Source: Rhodospirillaceae bacterium (GTDB lineage: Bacteria; Pseudomonadota; Alphaproteobacteria; Rhodospirillales; Rhodospirillaceae). Taken from it: a DNA stretch of 64,000 nt. Numbering within the stretch: position 1 is the stretch's first letter; every line of letters starts with the position of its first letter. The translations under genes were made by a program, and so were the position numbers. The stretch covers positions 88,570 through 152,569 of the forward strand of contig CANJSF010000007.1 in NCBI GenBank assembly GCA_947476925.1, written 5' to 3'. The notes below the pieces were generated by a model. That model made no database searches, was not told the origin of the DNA, and was given only the letters and a program-made list of their open reading frames with translations. Positions 1 to 8,147 of the stretch are shown here, piece by piece.

Positions 1-744
1 TTGAATGCGGGCGGTGCTCGGCTTGCAATGTTACAAGATGTGCGCCGTCGTTACGCCCTTAGCTGCCACGGTGTTGGGTTGTCGTTGGGCTCGGCGCAGG
101 GGCTAGACCCGGCGCACCTCAAACGACTCAAACACCTATTTGATCGCGTCCAACCGTCGCTGATTTCCGAGCACTTGGCGTGGTCGGTGGTTGATGGCGC
201 GTATCTCAACGATTTATTGCCGCTGCCTTATACCGATGAAACGTTGGCTATCGTCAGCGCAAATGTGTCGCGCGCCCAAGATTTTTTTGGGCAGCGCCTG
301 CTTGTCGAAAACCCATCTTCCTATCTCAGTTTCACAGCGTCCAGCATGCCCGAGTGGGATTTTCTAGCCCGGCTTGTCAAAAACACCGGCTGCGGATTGC
401 TGCTTGATGTCAACAACGTATTCGTCAGCGCCGCCAACAATGACTTCAGCGCCGCACAGTATTTGTCGCAGGTACCAGCCGATGCCGTGGCCGAAATTCA
501 CCTCGCAGGCCATAGCGACGAAGGCCAAGGCGACGCCCGCGTGCTGATTGATACGCATAGTACCTATGTGTGTGACCCGGTGTGGGATTTGTACCGCGCG
601 ACCGTCGGTCGTATTGGCGCGCGCCCGACGTTGATTGAGTGGGATATGGATATTCCTGCGCTCTCAGAATTGCAAAACGAAGCGGCGCGCGCACAAACGA
701 TTATGGATGGCCTCAAAGCCTCGGAGCGCGCCGATGTGGCTTGA
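1..744 (+). CDS. bufB: MNIO / DUF692 family protein (BufB-like), 5' truncated
   Basis: The reading frame is open from the first base, so the true start lies left of the window; 247 codons are present and about 30 N-terminal residues seem missing. The sequence HGVGLSLGS near the start, followed by ISEHLAW, VENPSSY, LLDVNNV, EIHLAGH, DTHS and IEWD, gives the ordered His, Glu, Asp and Asn set of the multinuclear iron oxygenase (DUF692) family. Family members modify cysteines of small ribosomal peptides. Its stop overlaps the start of a DUF2063 protein, the arrangement of bufB-bufC, where the peptide product (bufferin, BufA) helps handle copper. The peptide gene would lie just outside the left edge and cannot be seen. 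Family assignment is firm; the bufferin role is inferred from the neighbour. Confidence 0.85.
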   Translation: MNAGGARLAMLQDVRRRYALSCHGVGLSLGSAQGLDPAHLKRLKHLFDRVQPSLISEHLAWSVVDGAYLNDLLPLPYTDETLAIVSANVSRAQDFFGQRLLVENPSSYLSFTASSMPEWDFLARLVKNTGCGLLLDVNNVFVSAANNDFSAAQYLSQVPADAVAEIHLAGHSDEGQGDARVLIDTHSTYVCDPVWDLYRATVGRIGARPTLIEWDMDIPALSELQNEAARAQTIMDGLKASERADVA

Positions 745-1495
745 GGCACAGCGAGCGTTCCAATCCACCGTCGTTGGTACGAACGATACGATTGCGCCGC
801 ATGTTCGCGCCGCATATGGCCCCCTGGCAAACCGAATTGCGGTCTATCGCAACACTGTTCAGCAAAGCTTGATTGATGTGTTGGCCACCGCATTCCCCGC
901 CGTTCAGCGAATTGTCGGTGCCCGGTTTTTTGCAGCCCTTGCGCGCGACTTTGTACGCACGCGACTGCCAGACGTTCCACAGCTTTCAGTCTATGGCGTC
1001 CACTTTGCCGACTTTATCGCATCTCATGAGCATATTCGTGATCTTCCGTACTTGGCCGATGTTGCCCGGCTCGAATGGGCGCGCGGCGAGGCTTACTTTG
1101 CGGCCGACGCCCCTGTGTTTGATCCGGCCGTGTTGGCAACGCTTGAACCCGAACAGCTTGCATCGCTGAAGCTAAAGTTACATCCAGCCACACGCCTCAT
1201 CGCTTCGCGCTATCCCATCCATCGCATCTGGGCCGTCAATCAGCCCGATGTCACCGAGGTGCCGGCTATTGATATGAGCATTGCTGAAAATGTGCTTGTG
1301 TCGCGCCCCGCTTACGACGTGATCATCCGCTTCGTTCCGTCCGCCGATGCGACTTTCGTACAAGCATTCAGTCAGGGTCGCTCATTGGGCGAGGCGGCCG
1401 CAGAAGCCATGGGCTCCCACCCTGAGTTTGATCTGCAGACCGCACTGCAGAATCATTTTATCCACGGTACGTTCGCGAGCATGGCCGCCGCATAG
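734..1495 (+). CDS. bufC: DUF2063 putative DNA-binding domain protein (BufC-like)
   Basis: 253 residues. The ATG at 734 overlaps the last 11 bases of the upstream DUF692 gene, which argues for translational coupling and decides the start. The N-terminal region (about residues 3-95) contains AYGPLANRIAVYRNTV and the helical pattern of the DUF2063 (PF09836) domain. The C-terminal half is a divergent alpha/beta region with no enzyme motif that I recognise. In MNIO systems this partner protein binds the precursor peptide and presents it to the iron enzyme, so the name DNA-binding is probably historical. It is convergent with the Rieske gene that follows, with 5 bases between the two stops. Confidence 0.8.
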   Translation: MWLEAQRAFQSTVVGTNDTIAPHVRAAYGPLANRIAVYRNTVQQSLIDVLATAFPAVQRIVGARFFAALARDFVRTRLPDVPQLSVYGVHFADFIASHEHIRDLPYLADVARLEWARGEAYFAADAPVFDPAVLATLEPEQLASLKLKLHPATRLIASRYPIHRIWAVNQPDVTEVPAIDMSIAENVLVSRPAYDVIIRFVPSADATFVQAFSQGRSLGEAAAEAMGSHPEFDLQTALQNHFIHGTFASMAAA

Positions 1496-1500
1496 TGCCG

Positions 1501-2631
1501 CTATGTCGCGGCCTTTTGCGGCGCGATGCGCGGAACTTCAGGAAACACCCATCCCGATGCTGTTTTGCGCCGCGCCGGTGATGGAATCATCAAAGGTTTG
1601 TTATCGCGGGCCAGATCTTGCGTGGCCTTGGCATCGATCTGCCAGCCTTTGTCACGCAGGCTGCGAAGAATGCGATGGAACGCGCCGACTAAGTGATCGT
1701 GTTCGGTTTGTACTTCCCAGTCGCGCGCCGCGGCCGATGACTTGGGATAAATCTCTTCGCAAATTTTGCGGTCCTCACGCATCGCGCGTTCGTTGCGCTT
1801 GATGTTCGTTTTGTCGAAGAAGCTGGGCTTCATAAAGCTGCGGAAGAACAACAGCCGGCCTTGCACATGGTGATCGTCGATGGGCGTCGAGAAATTATAA
1901 AATACAAAGTGCATCTTCGAGCCGACACCGCCAATAAACACCTTCACGTTCCGGCAGAACCCGGGCAGCTTGAAAGACAGGTAAGAGGGCACGCCCTTGC
2001 CTTCCTTGCGCAAGAAGCGCCACAAACCGCGATTGGGCTGTGACTTGGCAATGATGTGGGTGTTAAAGCCGCTATCGGTATAATCCTCAACGACGTGGTC
2101 GGGCGGGCGGGCGCGGTGTTCCTCGCCCCATGCGCCGTGGACAAAATGCGAATGCACGTAATCGAGGTCAATCTCAATCGCGCGTTCGAAATTGCAGTTC
2201 CATATTTCATCGAAATCAATTTGCCGATAGTTGTGATCACCAACCTCGGGGATATTGAACGGCGGTGCGGCCGCATCGACATCGTCGCCTAAAAATACCC
2301 AGATCAGGCCGTTTTGTTCCAGCACGGGATAGGAATCAACCTTGGCTTGGGGCAATTCAACGTGACCTGGCTCGCTTTGCGCCGGAATGCGCACACAATT
2401 ACCCGAACGATCAAATCGCCAACCATGATAGGGGCACGCCACGGTGCCGTCGTCGCGGCACTTGCCGCCCGCCAAATTTGCACCGCGATGGGGGCAAACG
2501 TTGCTCAGACATGCGGCCTTGCCCTGCTGGTCACGGAACAACACAAAGTCGCAACCCAGCATCCGCACTTTCAGCGGTTCTGTTCTCAAATTGGCGCTAC
2601 GCTCGGCGACGTACCAAACATTGGTGAACAT
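1501..2631 (-). CDS. Rieske-type aromatic ring-hydroxylating oxygenase alpha subunit (1)
   Basis: 376 residues. The Rieske [2Fe-2S] ligands are C46-P-H48 and C66-P-Y-H69 (CPHRG and CPYHGW). The mononuclear non-haem iron site fits D157-x2-H160-x4-H165. This is the layout of one-component VanA/PobA-like oxygenase alpha subunits that take electrons from a separate reductase. The start at 2631 has GGAG about 7 bases upstream. It lies 25 bases downstream of a SnoaL-like gene on the same strand, so the two are probably cotranscribed. It shares the C-terminal pattern IPSPAR...GWVFPE.PR with the Rieske gene at 5109-6242, so the two are paralogues. No ferredoxin or reductase gene is in the window. Substrate is unknown; demethylation or ring hydroxylation are both possible. 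Confidence 0.88.
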   Translation of the reverse strand: MFTNVWYVAERSANLRTEPLKVRMLGCDFVLFRDQQGKAACLSNVCPHRGANLAGGKCRDDGTVACPYHGWRFDRSGNCVRIPAQSEPGHVELPQAKVDSYPVLEQNGLIWVFLGDDVDAAAPPFNIPEVGDHNYRQIDFDEIWNCNFERAIEIDLDYVHSHFVHGAWGEEHRARPPDHVVEDYTDSGFNTHIIAKSQPNRGLWRFLRKEGKGVPSYLSFKLPGFCRNVKVFIGGVGSKMHFVFYNFSTPIDDHHVQGRLLFFRSFMKPSFFDKTNIKRNERAMREDRKICEEIYPKSSAAARDWEVQTEHDHLVGAFHRILRSLRDKGWQIDAKATQDLARDNKPLMIPSPARRKTASGWVFPEVPRIAPQKAAT

Positions 2632-2656
2632 GACGCGCGCTCCAGTCCGTTTGTTT

Positions 2657-3025
2657 CTAGCTCGAGCTCTTCACCGGGAATGCCCAAGCTTTGCTGATCT
2701 TGCCGTCTTTGAATTCGTAGACGCCCAGCGTAATTTGAACCTTCCGCCCCTGCGGAGTGTCGAAGCTATCCTTTTCTTCGGCCACAATGTAGTTCCCCAC
2801 CACCATTGTCCGGTCAACGGTTGAACCGGCGTAGGGCACAGCCTTGAAAAATGCAGCCATGCGCTCGGCCACCTCGGCCTTGCCCGAGGCTGATCTAACC
2901 GCGCTGCCATCGTCTAATATGCGAAACCAACCATAGTCATCGGTTAGTTCGGCGGTCATGGCGGTCACATCTTTGCGCGTGAAGGCCTCTCGTTGGCGTT
3001 GCACAACGGCTGCGAAATCATCCAT
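2657..3025 (-). CDS. SnoaL-like / NTF2-fold family protein
   Basis: 122 residues from the ATG at 3025, which follows a strong purine-rich site (GAGGGGGA). The order of a helical start (FAAVVQRQREAFTRKD), a tryptophan-containing segment and several beta strands ending in VYEFKDGKISKAWAF is typical of NTF2-like proteins of the SnoaL group. Such proteins act as small isomerases, hydratases or binding proteins for hydrophobic small molecules. It heads a two-gene unit with a Rieske oxygenase, so it may act on the same compound. It is divergent from the NAD(P)-binding gene at 3110; the 84 bases between must hold both promoters. No catalytic residues can be assigned with confidence. Confidence 0.75.
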   Translation of the reverse strand: MDDFAAVVQRQREAFTRKDVTAMTAELTDDYGWFRILDDGSAVRSASGKAEVAERMAAFFKAVPYAGSTVDRTMVVGNYIVAEEKDSFDTPQGRKVQITLGVYEFKDGKISKAWAFPVKSSS

Positions 3026-3109
3026 TGGTATTCCCCCTCTGCCACATTGCAATTCAAACAGAATACCGCATGATCGGCATAGCGATATGGTGGACTTCAG
3101 GGGGGATAC

Positions 3110-3751
3110 ATGAAAATCGCCATTTTGGGGGCGGGTGGCATGACCGGCGAGCGCTTAATCGCCGAAGCGCTCAAGCGCGGCCACAGCGTTATCGGGCTCG
3201 CGCGTACGCCGGCCAACATCAAGGGCGACCCTGCGCGGGTGGAGAAAATTTTTGGCGACGGGTTTGATCGCAACTCTGTCATCGCAGGCCTCAAGGGTGC
3301 GGATGCAGTGATCACCACGATTGGCAAGCGTGATCTTTTCGATAAGCGCTATTGGTTAAACACCGAAGCACATCGCAACGTGCTGGATGGCATGATGCAA
3401 CACAGCATCAAACGTTTGGTGGCGATTTCATCGTTTGGTGCTGCGTTAGATATGACGCGGCCTGGTATTCGTCGCAAAATTTATCTCTATCTGCGGCGGC
3501 GCTATTACGGCGACATGCAGGAGATGGAGCGCATGGTTATCGGCGCCGGGCTTGAAGGCGTCGTGGTCCGAGCGCCTATGCTCTATAACACGCCGCCCAA
3601 AGCTGCGTATTTTGTTGAGAAAGACCGCAACGTGCCAGGTGGGCGCAGTGTGTCGCGCGATGATCTGGCGGTCTTTGTGCTCGATTGCGCCGAGAAGCCC
3701 GATTACGTGGGGCATGTTGTCTCTCTGGCTGATCAACGCGATGGCGTCTGA
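3110..3751 (+). CDS. NAD(P)-binding oxidoreductase, NmrA/atypical SDR type
   Basis: 213 residues. A Rossmann motif G-A-G-G-M-T-G lies at residues 7-13 after a beta strand (MKIAIL), followed by LARTPANIKGD where NADPH-binding members carry an arginine. The segment RLVAISSFGA matches the core of NmrA-like or biliverdin-reductase-B-like proteins. There is no YxxxK catalytic pair in the classical position, so this is an atypical short-chain dehydrogenase family member. The ATG at 3110 is preceded by GGGGGGAT. It overlaps the following transporter gene by 11 bases, so the two are cotranscribed. Substrate is not predictable. Confidence 0.8.
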   Translation: MKIAILGAGGMTGERLIAEALKRGHSVIGLARTPANIKGDPARVEKIFGDGFDRNSVIAGLKGADAVITTIGKRDLFDKRYWLNTEAHRNVLDGMMQHSIKRLVAISSFGAALDMTRPGIRRKIYLYLRRRYYGDMQEMERMVIGAGLEGVVVRAPMLYNTPPKAAYFVEKDRNVPGGRSVSRDDLAVFVLDCAEKPDYVGHVVSLADQRDGV

Positions 3752-5102
3752 TACCAACCAAACATCCCGCCTGAGCTTGGCCCAGCAAATTGGCTGGGCG
3801 GCAGGCACACACGGCACCTCGACCATGATCGGGGTGCTGATCACCATCATGCTCAGCTATTTGACGACCGTGCTGGGCATCGAGGCGGCGATTGCCGGCG
3901 CCATCATTTTTGCCTCGCGTCTTTATGACTTGGTGATTGATCCTTTGATGGGTCACGTCAGCGACCGCACCGTTTCAAAGCTTGGTCGACGGCGCGTCTA
4001 TTTGCTTTGGGGTGCGTTGGCCAGTTTTGTGACGTTCGTGTTGTTGTTCAATGTGCCCGATATCGCCGATGCAACGCTGCGGGTTGTGTATGTGGCCGTG
4101 CTGCTGTTTTTATTCAATACGGCTTACACGGTCTTCAACATCCCTTATCTCGCCATGCCAGCCGAGATGACCGAGAGCTATCACGAACGCACACTGTTGA
4201 TGTCGTACCGCGTGATTTTTTTCACCACGGCCTCATTATTGATTTTCTTGGGGACCGCGGCCCTCACCAAACAATTTGGCGTTCAAACCGGCTACAATCT
4301 ATTCGGCTGGCTGATTGGCGGCGGTATGGCCATTAGCATGTTGGTGGCGTTTGCCAGTAGTGCTAAAGCGCCGCGCACAGACCGCACGGAAGACGTCAAG
4401 GTACCGCTGAGTTCGCAAATTCGTCTGGTTTTTGGCAATCGGCCGTTCACGATTTATCTTGGCGTGAAGCTGCTACAACTCACCGCGCAAGCCAGTTCCA
4501 ACGCCGCGCTTTTGTTTTTCGGCGCCTACGTCATCAAAAACCAACAGGCGATGCTGATTGCCTTTGGCTCGTTCTTTCCGGTCGGCACGTTCCTCGCCAT
4601 TCCGGCGTGGGTGTGGCTGGGCAAGCGCATTGGCAAACGCAATTCATTTATGCTCGCCGCAGTCATCTACTCCGCCGTCATGCTGACATGGCTGCTGGCT
4701 GGCGAAGGCGAGCCCATTTGGTCGCTCGGCTTGCGACTCACGCTACTCGGCGCCGCCGTGTCGGGCGTACTGGTCGCCGGGTTTGCGATTCTGCCTGATA
4801 CGATTGAATATGACCGGCGCCGTACCGGCATTAATCGTGAAGGCGTCTATGCCGGGCTCTATTCGACCATGGAAAAAATGGCGGCTGCCTTTGGCCCGCT
4901 GATTTTCGGGGCATATCTCAGCTCGGCTGGGTTTCTATCCAGCCAAGGCGGAGAGGTTGTCGCCCAACCCGACGCCGCGGTGTCGGCCATCTACATCGGC
5001 ATGGCGGTCATCCCCGCCATTGCCTCTTTGCTCAGTGCTGCGCTGTTAAGCTTCTACGATCTCAGCGAGGAAAAACTCAAAGCGACCGGTCCACGCAACT
5101 AG
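3741..5102 (+). CDS. MFS transporter, GPH cation symporter type
   Basis: 453 residues with about twelve hydrophobic segments. The ATG at 3741 lies within the last codons of the preceding gene; longer versions of the frame would only read through that gene. The loop MGHVSDRTVSKLGRRR between helices 2 and 3 and the later NIPYLAMPAEM are hallmarks of the glycoside-pentoside-hexuronide:cation symporter branch (MelB/MFS_2). GPH relatives move sugars and other small organic molecules with H+ or Na+. Its position between two Rieske oxygenase genes suggests uptake of their substrate, which is inference only. It is convergent with the second Rieske gene, with 6 bases between stops. Confidence 0.83.
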   Translation: MASDTNQTSRLSLAQQIGWAAGTHGTSTMIGVLITIMLSYLTTVLGIEAAIAGAIIFASRLYDLVIDPLMGHVSDRTVSKLGRRRVYLLWGALASFVTFVLLFNVPDIADATLRVVYVAVLLFLFNTAYTVFNIPYLAMPAEMTESYHERTLLMSYRVIFFTTASLLIFLGTAALTKQFGVQTGYNLFGWLIGGGMAISMLVAFASSAKAPRTDRTEDVKVPLSSQIRLVFGNRPFTIYLGVKLLQLTAQASSNAALLFFGAYVIKNQQAMLIAFGSFFPVGTFLAIPAWVWLGKRIGKRNSFMLAAVIYSAVMLTWLLAGEGEPIWSLGLRLTLLGAAVSGVLVAGFAILPDTIEYDRRRTGINREGVYAGLYSTMEKMAAAFGPLIFGAYLSSAGFLSSQGGEVVAQPDAAVSAIYIGMAVIPAIASLLSAALLSFYDLSEEKLKATGPRN

Positions 5103-5108
5103 CGCAGT

Positions 5109-6242
5109 TTACTCGGCGGCAATGCGTTGATCGGACTCGGGCATCACCAAGCGCGGTGCTTCTGGGAACACCCAGCCTTTGGGGTCTTCGCCGCGCGCCG
5201 GGCTTGGAATCACGGCGGCCTTAATGCCCTTCATGGTGTCGTTGTAAAGCTTGCTGTCTAGGCCCCAGCCGCGCCGGTAAAGTTCTTCGCGCTTTTTGCG
5301 AAACGCCACCATCATCCCGTCAGACTGCACCGAATATTCATCCTGTACGCGCGTCGGCAATTCCATCGGCGCCAATCGTCCAATCACTTCTTGGTCTTGC
5401 TCGAAGATCTTCAGGTTGCGCCGGGTTGTGTCTTTGTCAAAAAACTTCGAGGTGAAGAAATTGCGAAGCAAAATCCAGTGTGTCAGCGTCGTGTTCTCGT
5501 CAATGGGCGTGTTCACGTCGATCAACACATTTGCCCATTTTGGTGTGATCTGCAGGCGCAGCACAATGCAAAGGCCGCCGATATGCCACTCCGGCGAGGC
5601 TGTCACATTCTCGCGCTCTGTGCGGCGAAGGTATTTCCATATGCCGCGATAAGCGGGTGGGCGCATGGCGATGCTGGCTTTGGCCGACCATTCGCTTTCT
5701 TCCATAACGTGATTCATGACCTCGGGCCGGTCCCGATCGCCAAACGAGGGATGCACAAAAGCCGCATGTCCAAAATCAACGCCGTTCTCGACCACGCGAC
5801 CGTAGTTGGCTTTCCATAAAAATGTTCCGCGCACCGGGCGGCGCGTGGGATCGGTATATTCAGGAACAACCGGGATTGGCGGTCGTTGCGCTTCAGGCAG
5901 GTCGCCTAAGAACACCCACACCCAACCGTAACGTTCTTCCACGGGGTAGGAATCGACGCGCACTTTTTTCGGCACTCGTGCATCAGGGTGGGCGGGAATT
6001 TCGGCACACGCGCCGTCGCCCTTGTATCGCCAGCCATGGTAAGGGCACTCAAGGCAGCCTTTATGTATGCGCCCGTGCGAAAGTGAAGCGCCGCGGTGCA
6101 CGCAAATATCACTGACGCAATTAATTTTGCCAGCGCCATCACGAAACAGCGCGAAGTCGTGGCCCAACATGCGAACCTGTTTGGGCTTGTCGTGCGGCAC
6201 GTCGACAGCGTCGCAGGCCACGTACCACGTATTGATCAGCAT
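5109..6242 (-). CDS. Rieske-type aromatic ring-hydroxylating oxygenase alpha subunit (2)
   Basis: 377 residues. Rieske cluster ligands are C47-V-H49 and C66-P-Y-H69; the mononuclear iron site fits D156-x2-H159-x4-H164. The protein is a paralogue of the product of 1501-2631, with the same length and the same C-terminal IPSPAR...GWVFPEAPR pattern, though the middle (substrate-pocket) region differs widely. The ATG at 6242 follows GGGAG. It is downstream of, and on the same strand as, the unknown 578-residue gene (86 bases away), so it may have its own promoter. No electron-transfer partner is encoded nearby. The pair probably act on related compounds, or one may serve a different step. Confidence 0.88.
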   Translation of the reverse strand: MLINTWYVACDAVDVPHDKPKQVRMLGHDFALFRDGAGKINCVSDICVHRGASLSHGRIHKGCLECPYHGWRYKGDGACAEIPAHPDARVPKKVRVDSYPVEERYGWVWVFLGDLPEAQRPPIPVVPEYTDPTRRPVRGTFLWKANYGRVVENGVDFGHAAFVHPSFGDRDRPEVMNHVMEESEWSAKASIAMRPPAYRGIWKYLRRTERENVTASPEWHIGGLCIVLRLQITPKWANVLIDVNTPIDENTTLTHWILLRNFFTSKFFDKDTTRRNLKIFEQDQEVIGRLAPMELPTRVQDEYSVQSDGMMVAFRKKREELYRRGWGLDSKLYNDTMKGIKAAVIPSPARGEDPKGWVFPEAPRLVMPESDQRIAAE

Positions 6243-6328
6243 GGTGAAACTCCCCGGGTGTAATGGACTTTATACGCTGGTCAGGGCCGTTCGGAGCACC
6301 CCAAAACCAGTTAATCCCCGAAGGGTGG

Positions 6329-8065
6329 TTAACCCGCGAGGTTAAAGCCGGTCTTGGCCAGGAGGACATAAAACTCGCGGATGGCCTTTTCTTTCTCGGC
6401 AGGGTCCGCGATGTCGATGGTGTACTCGCTTACGAAGTCCTTGCGGCGCAAATACCCCACCACACTATCGCGTGCGATGGACTTGGCTTTGCCTTCGGTC
6501 AAAACACCACCGGTGCAAAAGGTGACCAGTCGTTTGGCGCGCTCGCGGAACGCCAGAGCCTTGTCATCAATGCGCTCAATCACTTTGTTGGTGATGATAT
6601 ACTGCGATACGACTTCGTCGAACTTGTTTGCCAGTAGCGATTTCAAGGGTTCGTCGAGCTGCGAGTCCAGCACCAGGCGCTGCACTTGCGTGGCTTCTTG
6701 CAGGCGCGCTTTTTGTGTTGTGGCCTGGGGTGCAATCATCTGAATCGTGTTCAGTTGCCCGGCAAAGGTTTTAAGTTGCGTAATAATGGCATCTGTCAGG
6801 TTCGGGTCGCCTGCCGGGTCATACATGGCGATCAAGTAAACAAATTTACGCGTCGTCGATGACAGCTTATCGCGAACTTCTTCCATCGCTTTTTTGCGAC
6901 CCGTGAGCCCGCCCAGGTTGATGAGCCGGGCCCAGCGGTCCGTGAGCCCAAAGGCCATGCTGCGACCGCCTGTCACGCCCTGATCCGAAACGACCCGGTT
7001 GAGGATTTGCAGGAACAACTCTTTGTCGCCAGCCGAGTCCTCGGCATTTGTCAGCCGGGTCGGGCCCTTCAGGTCACGTTCAATGCGATCGAACAATACT
7101 TTCTTGGTGCGTGGCAGCGTGTCAGCGGCAAACAACACATTCAGCAACGCCACAAGTTCTTCGGCGGCGAACTTGGTGGGCTGACATTTGCCCTCGACCA
7201 AATCGAGCATGCGCATTACCGCATCGCCCATATGCTTGGAGACGCCGATAACATCTTTTATCACGGTCTTGGCGACAAAAATGTCTGACATCATCTCGTC
7301 GACCATGTCACGCGCGCGCTGATCTTTCAGCGACTTGGCCATGGGCAGCAACTCGGTCATCTTGCCCAGCCAGCCCGTCCAATTCACCGAGGCGCGGGCC
7401 AAGGCCGTATTGGCCATGTACTGGCGTTCTTTCTCGTCAGAAATTTTGCTGTCGAGTTGCGCCCACACATCATCCAGCGACGAGCCCTTCAAGTCGGGCA
7501 GGGGCTTGTTGTCGATCTCTCGCGCCTTCTGCGAAATGCTCTCGATGGCGGCGTAGATGATGTCTTTGCGTTTGCGGCTATCTGTACTTGTGGCGCGTGC
7601 ATGCAGCGATGCGATTTTATCGACCGCCGAGGGCACCATGCTGTCGAGGTTCAAGGCGCGCTTTAAGCTTTTGTGACTGTGGAGCATCTCGAAGGGCGTC
7701 ATCTCTTGCTTTTCGAGATACTTCGAGAAAATTCGCGACATCACGGTGCGCGCCTGGGTCTCATAGTATTCCGAGACATTCTCGCACAGGGGGGCGTCAT
7801 CGACGGCCGTGATGGTGAAATCTTCTGCCTTGTCGATTTCTTTCATCTGCTTGAAGATTTCGCTCTCGCGCCGATTGTCGTTGCCGAAAATCAGCTCTTT
7901 AACGATGCGAACGCCTTCAGTGGTTTTTTGCGTGAGAAGTTCGTCACATTTGCGCCGGGCAGACTCCTCCGTCGGCAGCACTTCATTGATGTGCCACTTG
8001 TTGCCCCGAAAGACCTGAACTTCAAAATTTGCGCGGCCGGTATTCATCCCGTCCGTCAACCCCAT
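6329..8065 (-). CDS. Conserved hypothetical protein, large and helical, function unknown
   Basis: 578 residues that I cannot assign to a named family. The first 65 residues form a small alternating strand/helix module (FEVQVFRGNKWHINEV, then a cysteine-containing helix and VRIVKELIF); similar openings occur, from memory, in other alphaproteobacterial proteins. The rest is almost entirely helical, rich in charged residues, with no signal peptide, no membrane helix and no nucleotide-binding motif. The character suggests a scaffold or regulatory repeat protein rather than an enzyme. A second possible start is the ATG at 8047 (MNTGRANFEV), which also has a G-rich sequence upstream. Neighbours are an acyl-CoA ligase unit upstream and a Rieske oxygenase downstream, neither of which explains it. 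Confidence 0.72.
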   Translation of the reverse strand: MGLTDGMNTGRANFEVQVFRGNKWHINEVLPTEESARRKCDELLTQKTTEGVRIVKELIFGNDNRRESEIFKQMKEIDKAEDFTITAVDDAPLCENVSEYYETQARTVMSRIFSKYLEKQEMTPFEMLHSHKSLKRALNLDSMVPSAVDKIASLHARATSTDSRKRKDIIYAAIESISQKAREIDNKPLPDLKGSSLDDVWAQLDSKISDEKERQYMANTALARASVNWTGWLGKMTELLPMAKSLKDQRARDMVDEMMSDIFVAKTVIKDVIGVSKHMGDAVMRMLDLVEGKCQPTKFAAEELVALLNVLFAADTLPRTKKVLFDRIERDLKGPTRLTNAEDSAGDKELFLQILNRVVSDQGVTGGRSMAFGLTDRWARLINLGGLTGRKKAMEEVRDKLSSTTRKFVYLIAMYDPAGDPNLTDAIITQLKTFAGQLNTIQMIAPQATTQKARLQEATQVQRLVLDSQLDEPLKSLLANKFDEVVSQYIITNKVIERIDDKALAFRERAKRLVTFCTGGVLTEGKAKSIARDSVVGYLRRKDFVSEYTIDIADPAEKEKAIREFYVLLAKTGFNLAG

Positions 8066-8147
8066 GCCCCGTGTGGAAGTGGCAATGTCGTAGCAAATTG
8101 TTAAAGATCGGCAAAGGGTTGTGGCCGCCTAAAACGGCCCCAAAAGC

